This document shows positions 16,043 through 24,692 of a DNA stretch of 64,000 nt, in pieces. Source of the stretch: Flavobacterium crassostreae (GTDB taxonomy: Bacteria; Bacteroidota; Bacteroidia; Flavobacteriales; Flavobacteriaceae); NCBI RefSeq assembly GCF_001831475.1, contig NZ_CP017688.1:682001-746000 (forward strand), in the 5' to 3' direction. The stretch's first letter is position 1. Every line of letters begins with the position of its first letter. The notes under the pieces are model-generated. The model was not told where the DNA came from. It searched no databases and worked only from the letters and a program-made list of their open reading frames with translations. The position numbers and the translations under genes are program-made.

Positions 16043-17299
16043 TTATTTGGCAGTAATGCCTATTTTAAAAACCTTTTCAATCCACTCAATACTTTCGTCT
16101 ACCATAGTATTGTCATCTTTTAAGTGATTTGCAAATTGGGTGGTTATTTTTTGAATGATTCGTGCGCTTATAATCTCTGCTTGCTCCTCATTGAAGTCTG
16201 TTATTTTTTTGCTTTGAAAGTTCAATTCTGAGTTTTTGATGGCATTAAGCTTTTCTTTCAAGGCGTGTATAGTAGGAGCAAACTTACGTCCTTTGGTCCA
16301 GAGATTAAACTCCTCTTTTATTTCTTCGATAATGGCTTCGGCGGCAGGAATGTGGTTTTTTCTGTTCTCTAGGGTTTCATCTGTGAGTTGAGACAAATAA
16401 TCCATGTGTACTAGGCTCACTCCATCTAGAGACTCTACATCTGCATTTACGTTTTTAGGAATGGATAAATCTAAAATCAGTAGCGGCTTTTTGAGGTTTA
16501 AAATGGCTTTATCAACAGTAGGGTTTTGGGCGCCAGTAGCAACTACCACCACATCTGCTTTTTGCAATTCTAAATGTAGCTCAGAGTAGTCTTTTACTAT
16601 TAAATTTAACTTTCCGGCTAATTTTTCTGCCTTGTCTTTGGTTCGGTTAATAAGTGTTATGTGCTCATTTTTGGTGTGTTTTACCAAGTTTTCGCAGGTA
16701 TTTCGGCCTATTTTACCCGTACCAAATAACAAAATGTTTTTGTTACCAATATCTTCTACATTTTTTATAATGTATTGTACTGCTGCAAAAGATACCGAGG
16801 TTGCTCCTGAGCTAATTTCGGTGTCGTTTTTTATTTTTTTACTGGCCTGTATAACGGCATTTACTAAGCGTTCTATAAAATTGTTAGCCAGACCCATTGC
16901 TTTAGACTGGGTAAAACTGGAGCGGATTTGGGATATAATTTCAAAATCTCCTAAAATTTGGCTATCCAGACCCGTCCCTACTCTAAATATATGGCTGATT
17001 GCCTCTTGGTTTTTGTAGACAAAACCTACTTTTTGAAATTCTTCAACGCTACCATTGCTATTCTCGCAGATTAATTTTATGAGTTGAAAAGGGTGTTCTG
17101 CAAATCCATAAATTTCGGTACGGTTGCAGGTAGACGAAACGATTAAGCTTTCAATTCCTTCGGATTTTGCTTGTTCTAGTAAACGTGTTTTTGCCAAAGT
17201 ATCCAAACTAAATTTGCCTCGCATCTCGGCGTCTGCCTTTTTATAGCTTAGTCCTACAGAGTAAAAATAGTGGTGCTTTGATTGGTTGCTGTTTTCCAT
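16043..17299 (-). CDS. hemA: Glutamyl-tRNA reductase
   Basis: HemA reduces glutamyl-tRNA to glutamate-1-semialdehyde with NADPH, the regulated entry step of the C5 heme pathway. The catalytic Cys58 lies in VSSTCNRTE. The NADPH domain shows LLFGTGKIGRNTCENL and INRTKDKAE, and the dimerisation helix bundle forms the C-terminus. I place the start at the ATG at 17299 (418 residues); the frame extends to a TTG at 17314. Its promoter region is shared with the divergent AraC-type gene and contains paired direct repeats. Having HemA implies a need for HemL, which is not in this window. Confidence 0.97.
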   Translation of the reverse strand: MENSNQSKHHYFYSVGLSYKKADAEMRGKFSLDTLAKTRLLEQAKSEGIESLIVSSTCNRTEIYGFAEHPFQLIKLICENSNGSVEEFQKVGFVYKNQEAISHIFRVGTGLDSQILGDFEIISQIRSSFTQSKAMGLANNFIERLVNAVIQASKKIKNDTEISSGATSVSFAAVQYIIKNVEDIGNKNILLFGTGKIGRNTCENLVKHTKNEHITLINRTKDKAEKLAGKLNLIVKDYSELHLELQKADVVVVATGAQNPTVDKAILNLKKPLLILDLSIPKNVNADVESLDGVSLVHMDYLSQLTDETLENRKNHIPAAEAIIEEIKEEFNLWTKGRKFAPTIHALKEKLNAIKNSELNFQSKKITDFNEEQAEIISARIIQKITTQFANHLKDDNTMVDESIEWIEKVFKIGITAK

Positions 17300-17324
17300 A
17301 TAAATACTTTTCAAGAAAGTGCTA

Positions 17325-17332
17325 CAAAATTA
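17325..17332 (-). promoter_or_regulatory. Candidate -7 promoter element for hemA
   Basis: The minus strand reads TAATTTTG, an exact TAnnTTTG, about 26 bp before the hemA ATG. The -33 position holds TTA rather than TTG. Confidence 0.45.
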
Positions 17333-17352
17333 TCACTATAGTATTTATAAAA

Positions 17353-17383
17353 GTAACGCTGTAAGTTCTTTTTGTAACGCTGT
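17353..17383. promoter_or_regulatory. Paired 10-bp direct repeats GTAACGCTGT, candidate operator
   Basis: GTAACGCTGT occurs at 17353-17362 and 17374-17383, start to start 21 bp, two helical turns. The pair lies in the hemA/araC intergenic region, just upstream of the hemA promoter. AraC-family regulators typically bind such same-face direct repeats, so the adjacent regulator is the natural candidate. Confidence 0.5.
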
Positions 17384-17426
17384 GTGATTTTTTGTTTCTA
17401 AAGGGCTTATTATAGTCAAAAAACGC

Positions 17427-17434
17427 TATTTTTG
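17427..17434 (+). promoter_or_regulatory. Candidate -7 promoter element for the AraC-type gene
   Basis: TATTTTTG matches TAnnTTTG, with TTA at 17407-17409 as an imperfect -33 at 17-bp spacing. It would give a leader of roughly 85 nt for the gene at 17528. Confidence 0.4.
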
Positions 17435-17527
17435 TACTAAAATCAACTTGTAAGACGGTTTTTATTTAGAGTGATTCTAAATAAAACAAAGCCAGACAGA
17501 GCTTCTGTTTAACAAAAAAATATCGCT

Positions 17528-18397
17528 ATGGGTTCTCAAGAAATTATGCAAATAGAGGATGACTTTACCTTAATTCGGTTTCAAAATGATAGTCCCGAAA
17601 CCTTTAAAGCCCAGCGCGAGGTAAGCAGCGGTTTGATTCAGTTTCATTTTGGTCTAAAAGGAAGCGCAAAGTTTGTTTTCAACCAAGGCCATTATGTATT
17701 AGACCTTAAAGAAGAACATTCCTTGCTGCTCTACAATCCGCAAAAAGAGTTGCCTCTAAATTTAGAATTAGCTCCTAACTCTTGGGTTATATCTATGATT
17801 ATATCTATCAAAAAATTTCATGCCTTGTTTTCTGCCGAAGCCGATTATATCCCGTTTTTGAGTGGCGAGAACAAGGACAAAAAATACTACAACGAAGGAA
17901 ACATCAGCCCTTCAATGGCCATTGTTTTAAGCCAATTGTTTCATTATAACCTGCATCCGTCTATAAAAAACCTATACAACAGAGGCAAAGGTTACGAATT
18001 GTTAAGCCTATATTTCAACCGGACCGAAGACCCCAATGCAGAACAATGCCCTTTTTTGACCGATGAAGATAATGTTATCAAAATACGAAAAGCCAAAGAA
18101 ATCATTGTAAACAATATGGCAGAGCCTCCCGGTTTGCAAGAATTAGCAGATCAGGTAGGTTTAAATTTAAAGAAATTAAAAATGGGTTTCAAACAAATTT
18201 ATGGCGATACCGTTTATGGGTTTTTGTTTGATTATAAAATGGATTTTGCCCGAAAACTCTTAGACAGTGGTTCTTATAATGTAAACGAAGTGGGATTAAA
18301 AATAGGTTACAGCACCGGAAGTCATTTTATCGCTGCATTTAAAAAGAAATTTGCCACCACTCCCAAAAAATATTTAATGTCCATCAATAACAACTAA
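17528..18397 (+). CDS. AraC-family transcriptional regulator
   Basis: The 289-residue protein has an N-terminal sensory domain and two AraC-type helix-turn-helix units at about 185-285: LQELADQVGLNLKKLKMGF and VNEVGLKIGYSTGSHFIAAF, ending FATTPKKYL. The style resembles PchR-like regulators, some of which respond to iron-siderophore complexes. It is divergent from hemA and immediately precedes hemH, so control of heme synthesis is a reasonable inference. The paired GTAACGCTGT repeats between it and hemA are the best candidate site. The ligand is unknown. Confidence 0.88.
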   Translation: MGSQEIMQIEDDFTLIRFQNDSPETFKAQREVSSGLIQFHFGLKGSAKFVFNQGHYVLDLKEEHSLLLYNPQKELPLNLELAPNSWVISMIISIKKFHALFSAEADYIPFLSGENKDKKYYNEGNISPSMAIVLSQLFHYNLHPSIKNLYNRGKGYELLSLYFNRTEDPNAEQCPFLTDEDNVIKIRKAKEIIVNNMAEPPGLQELADQVGLNLKKLKMGFKQIYGDTVYGFLFDYKMDFARKLLDSGSYNVNEVGLKIGYSTGSHFIAAFKKKFATTPKKYLMSINNN

Positions 18398-18511
18398 TCA
18401 AAAGGAGGTTCTTTTGCCTTTGGAGCAGAACTCCAACAACAAATAAATAAAAGTTAATCCCAACCTATAAAAAAGTAAGATTTAGTACTTTTACCAATTA
18501 AAAAAAACAAC

Positions 18512-19531
18512 ATGAAAGGCGTATTATTAGTAAACCTTGGCTCTCCTGAAAGCCCTACCCCAAAAGATGTAAAACCGTATTTAGACGAATTTTTGATGGA
18601 CAAATACGTCATCGACGTTCCGTATTTACTAAGAGCATTGCTCGTTAGAGGTATTATACTACAAACCAGACCCAAAAAATCTGCTGCTGCATACGCAAAA
18701 ATATGGTGGGACGAAGGATCGCCGCTTGTAGTGATTTCTAAAAGAATGCACCAAAAAGTACAAAAACAAGTAGAACTGCCTGTTGCTCTTGCTATGCGCT
18801 ACGGCAATCCATCGATACTCTCAGGCCTACAAGAACTTAGAGACAAAGGCGTTACGGAAGTATTGCTCTTTCCGTTGTATCCACAACATGCTATGGCCTC
18901 TACTACTACTATATTAGTACTGGCCGAAGAGTTGCGTAAAAAACATTTTCCGGAGATGCAGCTAACCACCGTTCCAGCATTTTATAACAAACCGGACTAT
19001 TTGAAAAATCTAGCTGATTCTATGCAAAAGCATTTAGAAGGTTTTGATTACGACCATTTATTGTTTTCTTACCACGGAATTCCAGAGCGTCACATCCGAA
19101 AGACCGATATAACCAAATCCCATTGCAAAATTGATGGTTCTTGTTGCAACACGCCATCGCCGGCGCATGAATTTTGTTACCGCCATCAATGTTACGAAAC
19201 CACCAAACAAGTCGTAAAATTATTAGGAATTCCAGAAGGGAAATACAGCCAAACCTTCCAATCTCGTTTAGCGGGTGACAAATGGTTAACGCCTTATACG
19301 GATGTAGAGGTAAACAAAATGCCCGAAAAAGGAATTAAAAAACTAGCCGTAGTCACTCCTGCATTTGTATCCGATTGTTTAGAAACCCTCGAAGAAATTG
19401 CCATGGAAGCAAACCACGAATTTAAGGCACATGGTGGCGAAGAATTTTTAGCAATCCCTTGCTTGAATGATGACCAGCAATGGTGCAACACGGTAAGCAA
19501 ATGGATTAACGACTGGGCTTATGCCAAATAA
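18512..19531 (+). CDS. hemH: Ferrochelatase
   Basis: HemH inserts ferrous iron into protoporphyrin IX, the last step of protoheme synthesis. The 339 residues start GVLLVNLGSPESPTPKDVKPYL. They include the metal-site histidine segment LLFSYHGIPERH and the late LAVVTPAFVSDCLETLEE motif with the conserved glutamates. A cluster of cysteines (DGSCCNT, CYRHQC) follows the SYHGIP segment; whether it binds a metal or cluster is unknown. hemJ follows after 8 bp, so the two are very likely co-transcribed. Confidence 0.97.
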   Translation: MKGVLLVNLGSPESPTPKDVKPYLDEFLMDKYVIDVPYLLRALLVRGIILQTRPKKSAAAYAKIWWDEGSPLVVISKRMHQKVQKQVELPVALAMRYGNPSILSGLQELRDKGVTEVLLFPLYPQHAMASTTTILVLAEELRKKHFPEMQLTTVPAFYNKPDYLKNLADSMQKHLEGFDYDHLLFSYHGIPERHIRKTDITKSHCKIDGSCCNTPSPAHEFCYRHQCYETTKQVVKLLGIPEGKYSQTFQSRLAGDKWLTPYTDVEVNKMPEKGIKKLAVVTPAFVSDCLETLEEIAMEANHEFKAHGGEEFLAIPCLNDDQQWCNTVSKWINDWAYAK

Positions 19532-19539
19532 CCAAACCA

Positions 19540-20094
19540 ATGGCCTATTATAACTACCTAAAATCCTTACACCTCATCTTTGTCATTACGTGGTTTGCAG
19601 GATTGTTCTATATTGTAAGACTGTTTGTATACCAAATTGAAGCGGCTCAAAAACCCACGCCCGAAAAAGAAATTTTGCAAAAACAATACCAAATAATGGC
19701 CTATCGGTTATGGTATATCATTACGTGGCCCTCGGCAATTTTGGCGAGTATTTTTGCTTTTTGGATGTTGTTTTTTACCGACTTGGGCAAATCTTGGCTA
19801 CAAATGCCTTGGATGCATGTAAAACTTGGCTTTGTTTTTGTGTTGTATTTGTATCATGCCAAATGCCAACAAATATTTCAGCAATTACAACAAAACCAGG
19901 TTAAATACACCACCAATTTTATGCGTTTGTGGAATGAAGGTGCTACTATAATATTGTTTTCTGTGGTTTTTTTGGTAGTTTTAAAAAATGCTTTTAATTG
20001 GATTTACGGCGTAATTGGAATCTTTTTGTTTTCGGTAACAATTATGCTCGGCTTTAAATTTTACAAAAAAATAAGAGACAAAAACGCCTCCTAA
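19540..20094 (+). CDS. hemJ: Protoporphyrinogen IX oxidase, HemJ type (membrane protein)
   Basis: The 184 residues form about four to five membrane helices and begin with the HemJ signature YNYLKSLHLIFVITWFAGLFYIVRLFVY, whose early histidine is thought to be needed for function. HemJ oxidises protoporphyrinogen IX to protoporphyrin IX in the inner membrane, supplying the substrate of HemH encoded just upstream. No HemG or HemY is seen in the window, so HemJ is presumably the oxidase used. The sensor kinase gene starts 3 bp after its stop. Confidence 0.9.
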   Translation: MAYYNYLKSLHLIFVITWFAGLFYIVRLFVYQIEAAQKPTPEKEILQKQYQIMAYRLWYIITWPSAILASIFAFWMLFFTDLGKSWLQMPWMHVKLGFVFVLYLYHAKCQQIFQQLQQNQVKYTTNFMRLWNEGATIILFSVVFLVVLKNAFNWIYGVIGIFLFSVTIMLGFKFYKKIRDKNAS

Positions 20095-20097
20095 ACT

Positions 20098-21570
20098 ATG
20101 CTAAAAGGTTTTAGATTATCCATGCTCTCGTTACGCATCCGAATTTTTCTTTCGATGATTGTATTGATAATCCTTGCCTCAGTATTGCTAGCCTCTATCT
20201 CCATTATCCAATTTAAGGCCGAAGCCAAAGAGTACCACCAAGAACGATTGGAACGCAAAGAAAATGCTGTCAAAGAGCACATAAATTATGTGCTCTCCAC
20301 CACCACTTACCCTTTGAATACCGAAAATCTGGACTTGATTTTTAAGGACAAAATACACGAACTGGCACACATCCACAACATTGAGATAAACATCTACAAC
20401 CTAGAGGGACAGCTATTGAAATCTTCTAAAGAATCTTTTTCTGTAGATAAAATTGCACCTCCAATACCAAAATACATCCTAAAACTGGTGCGTTCCTCTA
20501 TAGAAAAACGCTACGTAGACATCAAAACCGTAAATGGTGTAAAAAACCGTTCCTCGTATACGCAGATCAAAGACGAAAAATTCAAACCGTTAGGGGTTTT
20601 AAACTTGCCCTATCTGGAAGACGATGGCTATTATGACAAAGAATTAAACAACTTTCTGATCCGATTAGGCCAAGTATATTCGTTTATGCTACTTGTTGCT
20701 TTTGCCATAGCGTATTTTCTTTCTTCGTATATAACCAAGTCTTTAAAAACCATTTCGGACCGTTTGAATGAAACCAGTTTTAACCAAAAAAACAAAAAGA
20801 TTTTATTGGAAGCCAGCAGCAAAGAAATTAATTTATTGATTGCCGCCTACAACAGAATGGTAGACGAATTAGAAATTAGCGCCATTAAATTAGCCCAAAG
20901 TGAACGCGAAGAAGCTTGGCGCGAAATGGCTAAACAAGTGGCACACGAGATAAAAAACCCGCTGACCCCCATGCGATTGACTGTACAGAGTTTTCAACGA
21001 CGGTTCCGACCAGAAGACCCTAACATACTTCAAAAAATGAAGGATTATTCTGAAACTTTGATTCAGCAAATAGACACCATGAATGCGGTAGCTTCGGCCT
21101 TTTCTAATTTTGCTTCGATGCCAGCACAACAAAACGAAACCTTAAATGTAGTGGAAGTGGTCGAATTGACTTTGGATATTTTTAATGAAGAAAACATTGT
21201 TTTTGAGAAAGAATCTCCAGAGATTATTTCTAAAATAGACCGTACCCAACTTATCCGTATTGTGACCAATTTAGTCAAAAACGCCATTCAATCCATACCC
21301 GAACAACAACCAAACAAAACTGTCTTTGTAACGGTCAAAAGACAGCTAGACAACGTACTGATTTCTGTTGCAGATCCAGGCGTTGGGATCAAGCCCGAAG
21401 ACACAAACCGCATATTTGAACCTAAATTTACCACCAAAAATAGTGGCATGGGGCTCGGATTAGGAATCATAAAAAACATCATCGAAAACTACAAAGGCAC
21501 CATCCGTTTTGAAACAGAATTTGGAAAAGGAACCAAGTTTACCGTTTCTCTTCCAATAACAAACACCTAA
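20098..21570 (+). CDS. Membrane sensor histidine kinase (NtrY-like)
   Basis: The 490 residues show a first membrane helix at about 13-38, an extracytoplasmic sensor region to about 195, a second helix at about 197-215, a HAMP-like linker and a HisKA domain. The phospho-acceptor is His283 in VAHEIKNPLTPMRL. The HATPase domain has the N box (LVKNAIQSIP), DPGVGI and the G box GMGLGLGIIKNI. The gene follows hemJ after 3 bp and precedes the enoyl-CoA hydratase by 11 bp, but no response regulator is nearby. Its signal and partner are therefore unknown; a link to heme supply is only positional. Confidence 0.9.
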   Translation: MLKGFRLSMLSLRIRIFLSMIVLIILASVLLASISIIQFKAEAKEYHQERLERKENAVKEHINYVLSTTTYPLNTENLDLIFKDKIHELAHIHNIEINIYNLEGQLLKSSKESFSVDKIAPPIPKYILKLVRSSIEKRYVDIKTVNGVKNRSSYTQIKDEKFKPLGVLNLPYLEDDGYYDKELNNFLIRLGQVYSFMLLVAFAIAYFLSSYITKSLKTISDRLNETSFNQKNKKILLEASSKEINLLIAAYNRMVDELEISAIKLAQSEREEAWREMAKQVAHEIKNPLTPMRLTVQSFQRRFRPEDPNILQKMKDYSETLIQQIDTMNAVASAFSNFASMPAQQNETLNVVEVVELTLDIFNEENIVFEKESPEIISKIDRTQLIRIVTNLVKNAIQSIPEQQPNKTVFVTVKRQLDNVLISVADPGVGIKPEDTNRIFEPKFTTKNSGMGLGLGIIKNIIENYKGTIRFETEFGKGTKFTVSLPITNT

Positions 21571-21581
21571 ACAAACCAATT

Positions 21582-22364
21582 ATGACTTACAAAAATATCC
21601 TGATAACCACCGATAATAAAGTAACCACCATTACGATCCATCGCCCTAGTAAATTGAATGCCCTAAATATGGCTACCATTGAAGAGTTACATCAGGCCTT
21701 TGCGCAGGTCAGTCAAGACAAACAAACCCAAGTAATTGTGCTCACTGGCAGCGGAGACAAAGCCTTTGTAGCAGGTGCAGATATTGCAGAATTTGCTGGT
21801 TTTTCGGTGCAAGAAGGTATCCAACTGGCTGCCCACGGACAAGAATCTTTATTTAATTTTATCGAAAATTTAAACCTTCCGGTAATTGCTGCCATAAATG
21901 GATTTGCATTGGGAGGCGGATTGGAGTTAGCTATGGCCTGCCACATTAGAGTGGCCTCCGAAAACGCAAAAATGGGATTACCAGAGGTTTCGTTAGGAGT
22001 TATTCCGGGTTATGGAGGTACGCAACGTTTGCCACAACTAATTGGCAAAGGACGCGCTTTAGAAATGATTATGACCGCCTCGATGGTTAGTGCCAAGGAG
22101 GCACACCGAACTGGTTTAGTAAATCACGTGGTGGCTCCAACAGAGCTTTTAGCTTTTTGCAACGGCATGGCTCAAAAAATTGTACCCAACTCTCCTGTAG
22201 CCATTGGCATGGCCATTGATGCTGTAAACGCCAATTTTAAAGAAGGCGAAAATGGTTTTGAAACAGAAATAAAAGCTTTTGGAAAGTGTTTTGGAACAGA
22301 CGATTTTAAAGAAGGTACTACTGCATTTCTCGAAAAAAGAAAGGCGGTTTTCTCTGGAAAATGA
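21582..22364 (+). CDS. Enoyl-CoA hydratase / crotonase family
   Basis: This 260-residue single-domain crotonase shows the oxyanion-hole regions GDKAFVAGADIAEF and NGFALGGGLELAMACH. The two glutamates expected of a hydratase are in GGGLELA and GLPEVSLGVIPGYGGTQRLP. It should hydrate trans-2-enoyl-CoA in fatty-acid or amino-acid breakdown. It is the last gene of the closely spaced hemH-hemJ-kinase-hydratase string. The exact substrate cannot be read off; short-chain (crotonyl-CoA) is likely from size and motif style. Confidence 0.92.
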   Translation: MTYKNILITTDNKVTTITIHRPSKLNALNMATIEELHQAFAQVSQDKQTQVIVLTGSGDKAFVAGADIAEFAGFSVQEGIQLAAHGQESLFNFIENLNLPVIAAINGFALGGGLELAMACHIRVASENAKMGLPEVSLGVIPGYGGTQRLPQLIGKGRALEMIMTASMVSAKEAHRTGLVNHVVAPTELLAFCNGMAQKIVPNSPVAIGMAIDAVNANFKEGENGFETEIKAFGKCFGTDDFKEGTTAFLEKRKAVFSGK

Positions 22365-22461
22365 GCTGCCAAACTATAAAAAAACCCCCGATTCAAAGCA
22401 ATTAAAACACCAAATCTGTGGTTTTCTATTTATATAAATAAAGTTTTTATAGAATACAATC

Positions 22462-22469
22462 TACTTTTG
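22462..22469 (+). promoter_or_regulatory. Candidate -7 promoter element for the 22532 gene
   Basis: TACTTTTG matches TAnnTTTG about 60 bp before the ATG at 22532. No clear -33 TTG is present. Confidence 0.35.
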
Positions 22470-22531
22470 CGATACAAAAGCTAATTTTGCAAACCCTCTT
22501 TGGGGAGAAAATCAAATTTAAAATCCAAACC

Positions 22532-22933
22532 ATGTCCTACGAGCCAGTATTTGCCCTTTTTTGGGAAAGCGTAAAGCAAAGCATACAAAACGGAACCTAT
22601 GCTAAATTAACTTTGGCCAAGACCATAGGAGACACCGAATTAAAAAACATCTACATCAGACCCGTTTTATTGGACGAAGGCGGCTACACATTGTCTGTAA
22701 TAGCGCGTTATAAAACTGAAGAGGTAGAAAGTTTTCATTCTTTAGACCAAGCCTATGCAGTATTGTTTCCTTATATGAACAATCCGTTTTTGACTGCTTT
22801 GTTATTCACTACCGAAAACGACATTACCTTTAAATTAAATAAAAAAAGAGTAGGAACCATCCTGGAGCAAGCACCTACTTTCAAGAGTGCCTCTGATGCT
22901 ATTATAGAAATGAAAGAAAAAGGAATTATTTAA
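22532..22933 (+). CDS. Conserved hypothetical cytosolic protein
   Basis: The 133-residue protein lacks a signal peptide or membrane helix. I choose the ATG at 22532; the frame can be extended to a TTG at 22487 but gains nothing recognisable. Visible segments include YEPVFALFWESVKQSIQNGT and an alpha/beta pattern ending KSASDAIIEMKEKGII. I do not recognise the family. It stands alone, convergent with the HD hydrolase, with an 11-bp gap between the stops. Confidence 0.65.
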   Translation: MSYEPVFALFWESVKQSIQNGTYAKLTLAKTIGDTELKNIYIRPVLLDEGGYTLSVIARYKTEEVESFHSLDQAYAVLFPYMNNPFLTALLFTTENDITFKLNKKRVGTILEQAPTFKSASDAIIEMKEKGII

Positions 22934-22944
22934 TGCTGTAATCC

Positions 22945-23598
22945 CTATTTCTCTCCATCCCACTCAGCATAGAATTGAGCCAAAAAACCTTCCATATAGC
23001 GGTGTCTTTGGGCGGCAATAGCTTTTCCAGAAGGGGTATTCATTTGGTCTTTTAGTAGCAATAGTTTTTCGTAAAAATGATTTAGCGTAGGGGCCGTACT
23101 CTTTTTATACTCCTCCGCATTCATTGTGGTGTTTGGCGCAATATTAGGATCGTATAAGGCTCTGTTTTTAAATCCGCCATAATGGAACGTTCGGGCAATC
23201 CCTATAGCTCCTAAGGCGTCTAAACGGTCTGCATCTTGAACAATATCTAATTCTATAGACGTGAAGCTCTTTTGAAAATTTCCGCCTTTAAAGGAGGTGT
23301 TTTCTATAATTTTAATCACGTGATCCACCACCTTTGGATCGGTATTTTGTGCTTCCAGAAATGTTCTGGCTATTTTGGGCCCCACGGTTTCATCTCCATC
23401 CTGAAATTTGCTGTCCGCAATATCATGCAGCAAGGCTCCTAGTTGCACTACAACCAGTTGGCAGGCGGTGTCTTGGGCTAGCAACAAACTATTTTTGTAG
23501 ACTCTTTCAGTATGGTTCCAGTCATGGCCACCTTCGGCATGTTGCAATTTTTCTTTTACAAAAGAAATCGTTTTGCTAATTATATCGGTGTTATTCAT
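22945..23598 (-). CDS. HD-domain metal-dependent phosphohydrolase
   Basis: The 217 residues carry the full HD motif set: HDWNHTERV near the N-terminus, LLHDIADSKF with the paired His-Asp, and later IVQDADRLDALGAIGIARTF. The family resembles the YedJ/YpgQ-type HD hydrolases that act on nucleotides or similar phosphate esters; the substrate is not known. The gene lies about 90 bp downstream of the acyl-ACP desaturase on the same strand and may be read from the same transcript. Confidence 0.88.
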   Translation of the reverse strand: MNNTDIISKTISFVKEKLQHAEGGHDWNHTERVYKNSLLLAQDTACQLVVVQLGALLHDIADSKFQDGDETVGPKIARTFLEAQNTDPKVVDHVIKIIENTSFKGGNFQKSFTSIELDIVQDADRLDALGAIGIARTFHYGGFKNRALYDPNIAPNTTMNAEEYKKSTAPTLNHFYEKLLLLKDQMNTPSGKAIAAQRHRYMEGFLAQFYAEWDGEK

Positions 23599-23689
23599 TT
23601 TCTTATATTTAAAAAAATGCTGATCTACAAGGATTTACCCTCATGAATCAACATTTTTTAAGCGATCTATCTAAATTCTTTATTTGGAA

Positions 23690-24682
23690 TTATATTCTGG
23701 CTGGTTCTACCCATTTAAAGATATGGGACTCTTGAGGAATTACAATTCTGTCTGAAATTCGGGCCATTCTAGCCGGGAGTTTCATCAAGTAATCTCGTGC
23801 TTTTTCGGCCTCGTCAGTCAATCCAGTAATTTTATCAATTTCCCATTTGTCTATTAATTTTTGCATGATATCAACATAATCATGCGCCGTGTACACGCCT
23901 ATACGCTGTGCTGAATCTGAAAATTGTTCAAAAGCAGTGCTTATTTTTTGGCCAGACTCTCTCAAAAAATGTGCTGGCATGACAATTTTTTGTTTCATCA
24001 TGTATTGAAAAGCAAGCATCATTTCGCTAGGATCTACCTGAAAAATTCTATTCACAAATTCGCTGTAGGCATGATGGTGACGCATTTCGTCTCCTGCAAT
24101 CATTCGACACATTTTGGACAATTTGTTATCGCCGTATTTTTTGGCCATTTGCGCTACTCTATTGTGAGATACATAGGTGGCCAATTCTTGAAAACTGGTA
24201 TAAACAAAGTTTTTGTACGGATCCGAACCGGTACCAATATCAAAACCATCATTGATTAAATGTTGGGTAGTAATTTCGATCTCGCGCATGTTCACGCGTC
24301 CGGACAGATACAAATATTTATTGAGCAGATCGCCATGGCGGTTTTCTTCTCCGGTCCATTGTCTAATCCACTTGGACCAACCGTTGCCTTTGCCTTCTAC
24401 TTGATCAATACCCTCTACATCCATTAACCACGATTCATAGGTCGGTAATGCCTCTTCGGTGATGGTATCTCCTACTAGAGTAACCCAAAAATCGTAGGGC
24501 AAATCTTTGGCAATTTCGCGCAGTTCTTTTACTTCTTCAAAAAAGTTTTCTCCTTCTGAATTTGGCAAAAAATCAGATGGTTGCCAGATTTTTTCTACGG
24601 GTATTAAATATTGATCTACAAAAGTATCTACATTTTTTTCTAAAAATTGCATTACTTCTAATCGAATGTTTTTTATAGACAT
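23690..24682 (-). CDS. Acyl-ACP desaturase (soluble di-iron, stearoyl-ACP type)
   Basis: This 330-residue soluble desaturase shows the two iron-binding helix motifs EENRHGDLL and DEMRHHHAY (E-x2-H type) plus the upstream glutamate in the first helix pair. The fold is the ferritin-like one used by plant and actinobacterial acyl-ACP desaturases, which introduce a cis double bond into ACP-bound fatty acids using O2. It follows plsC with a 10-bp gap, so unsaturated acyl groups and their esterification are probably produced together. Position of the double bond is unknown. Confidence 0.9.
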   Translation of the reverse strand: MSIKNIRLEVMQFLEKNVDTFVDQYLIPVEKIWQPSDFLPNSEGENFFEEVKELREIAKDLPYDFWVTLVGDTITEEALPTYESWLMDVEGIDQVEGKGNGWSKWIRQWTGEENRHGDLLNKYLYLSGRVNMREIEITTQHLINDGFDIGTGSDPYKNFVYTSFQELATYVSHNRVAQMAKKYGDNKLSKMCRMIAGDEMRHHHAYSEFVNRIFQVDPSEMMLAFQYMMKQKIVMPAHFLRESGQKISTAFEQFSDSAQRIGVYTAHDYVDIMQKLIDKWEIDKITGLTDEAEKARDYLMKLPARMARISDRIVIPQESHIFKWVEPARI

Positions 24683-24692
24683 TGTATATAGT

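Noticed and set aside
18404-18434. Hairpin after the AraC-type gene (GGAGGTTCT with AGAACTCC)
   Set aside because: It has a bulge, a 14-nt loop and no T-run, so it is not a convincing terminator. GGAGG here is also not a ribosome-binding site, because the next start is about 100 bp away.
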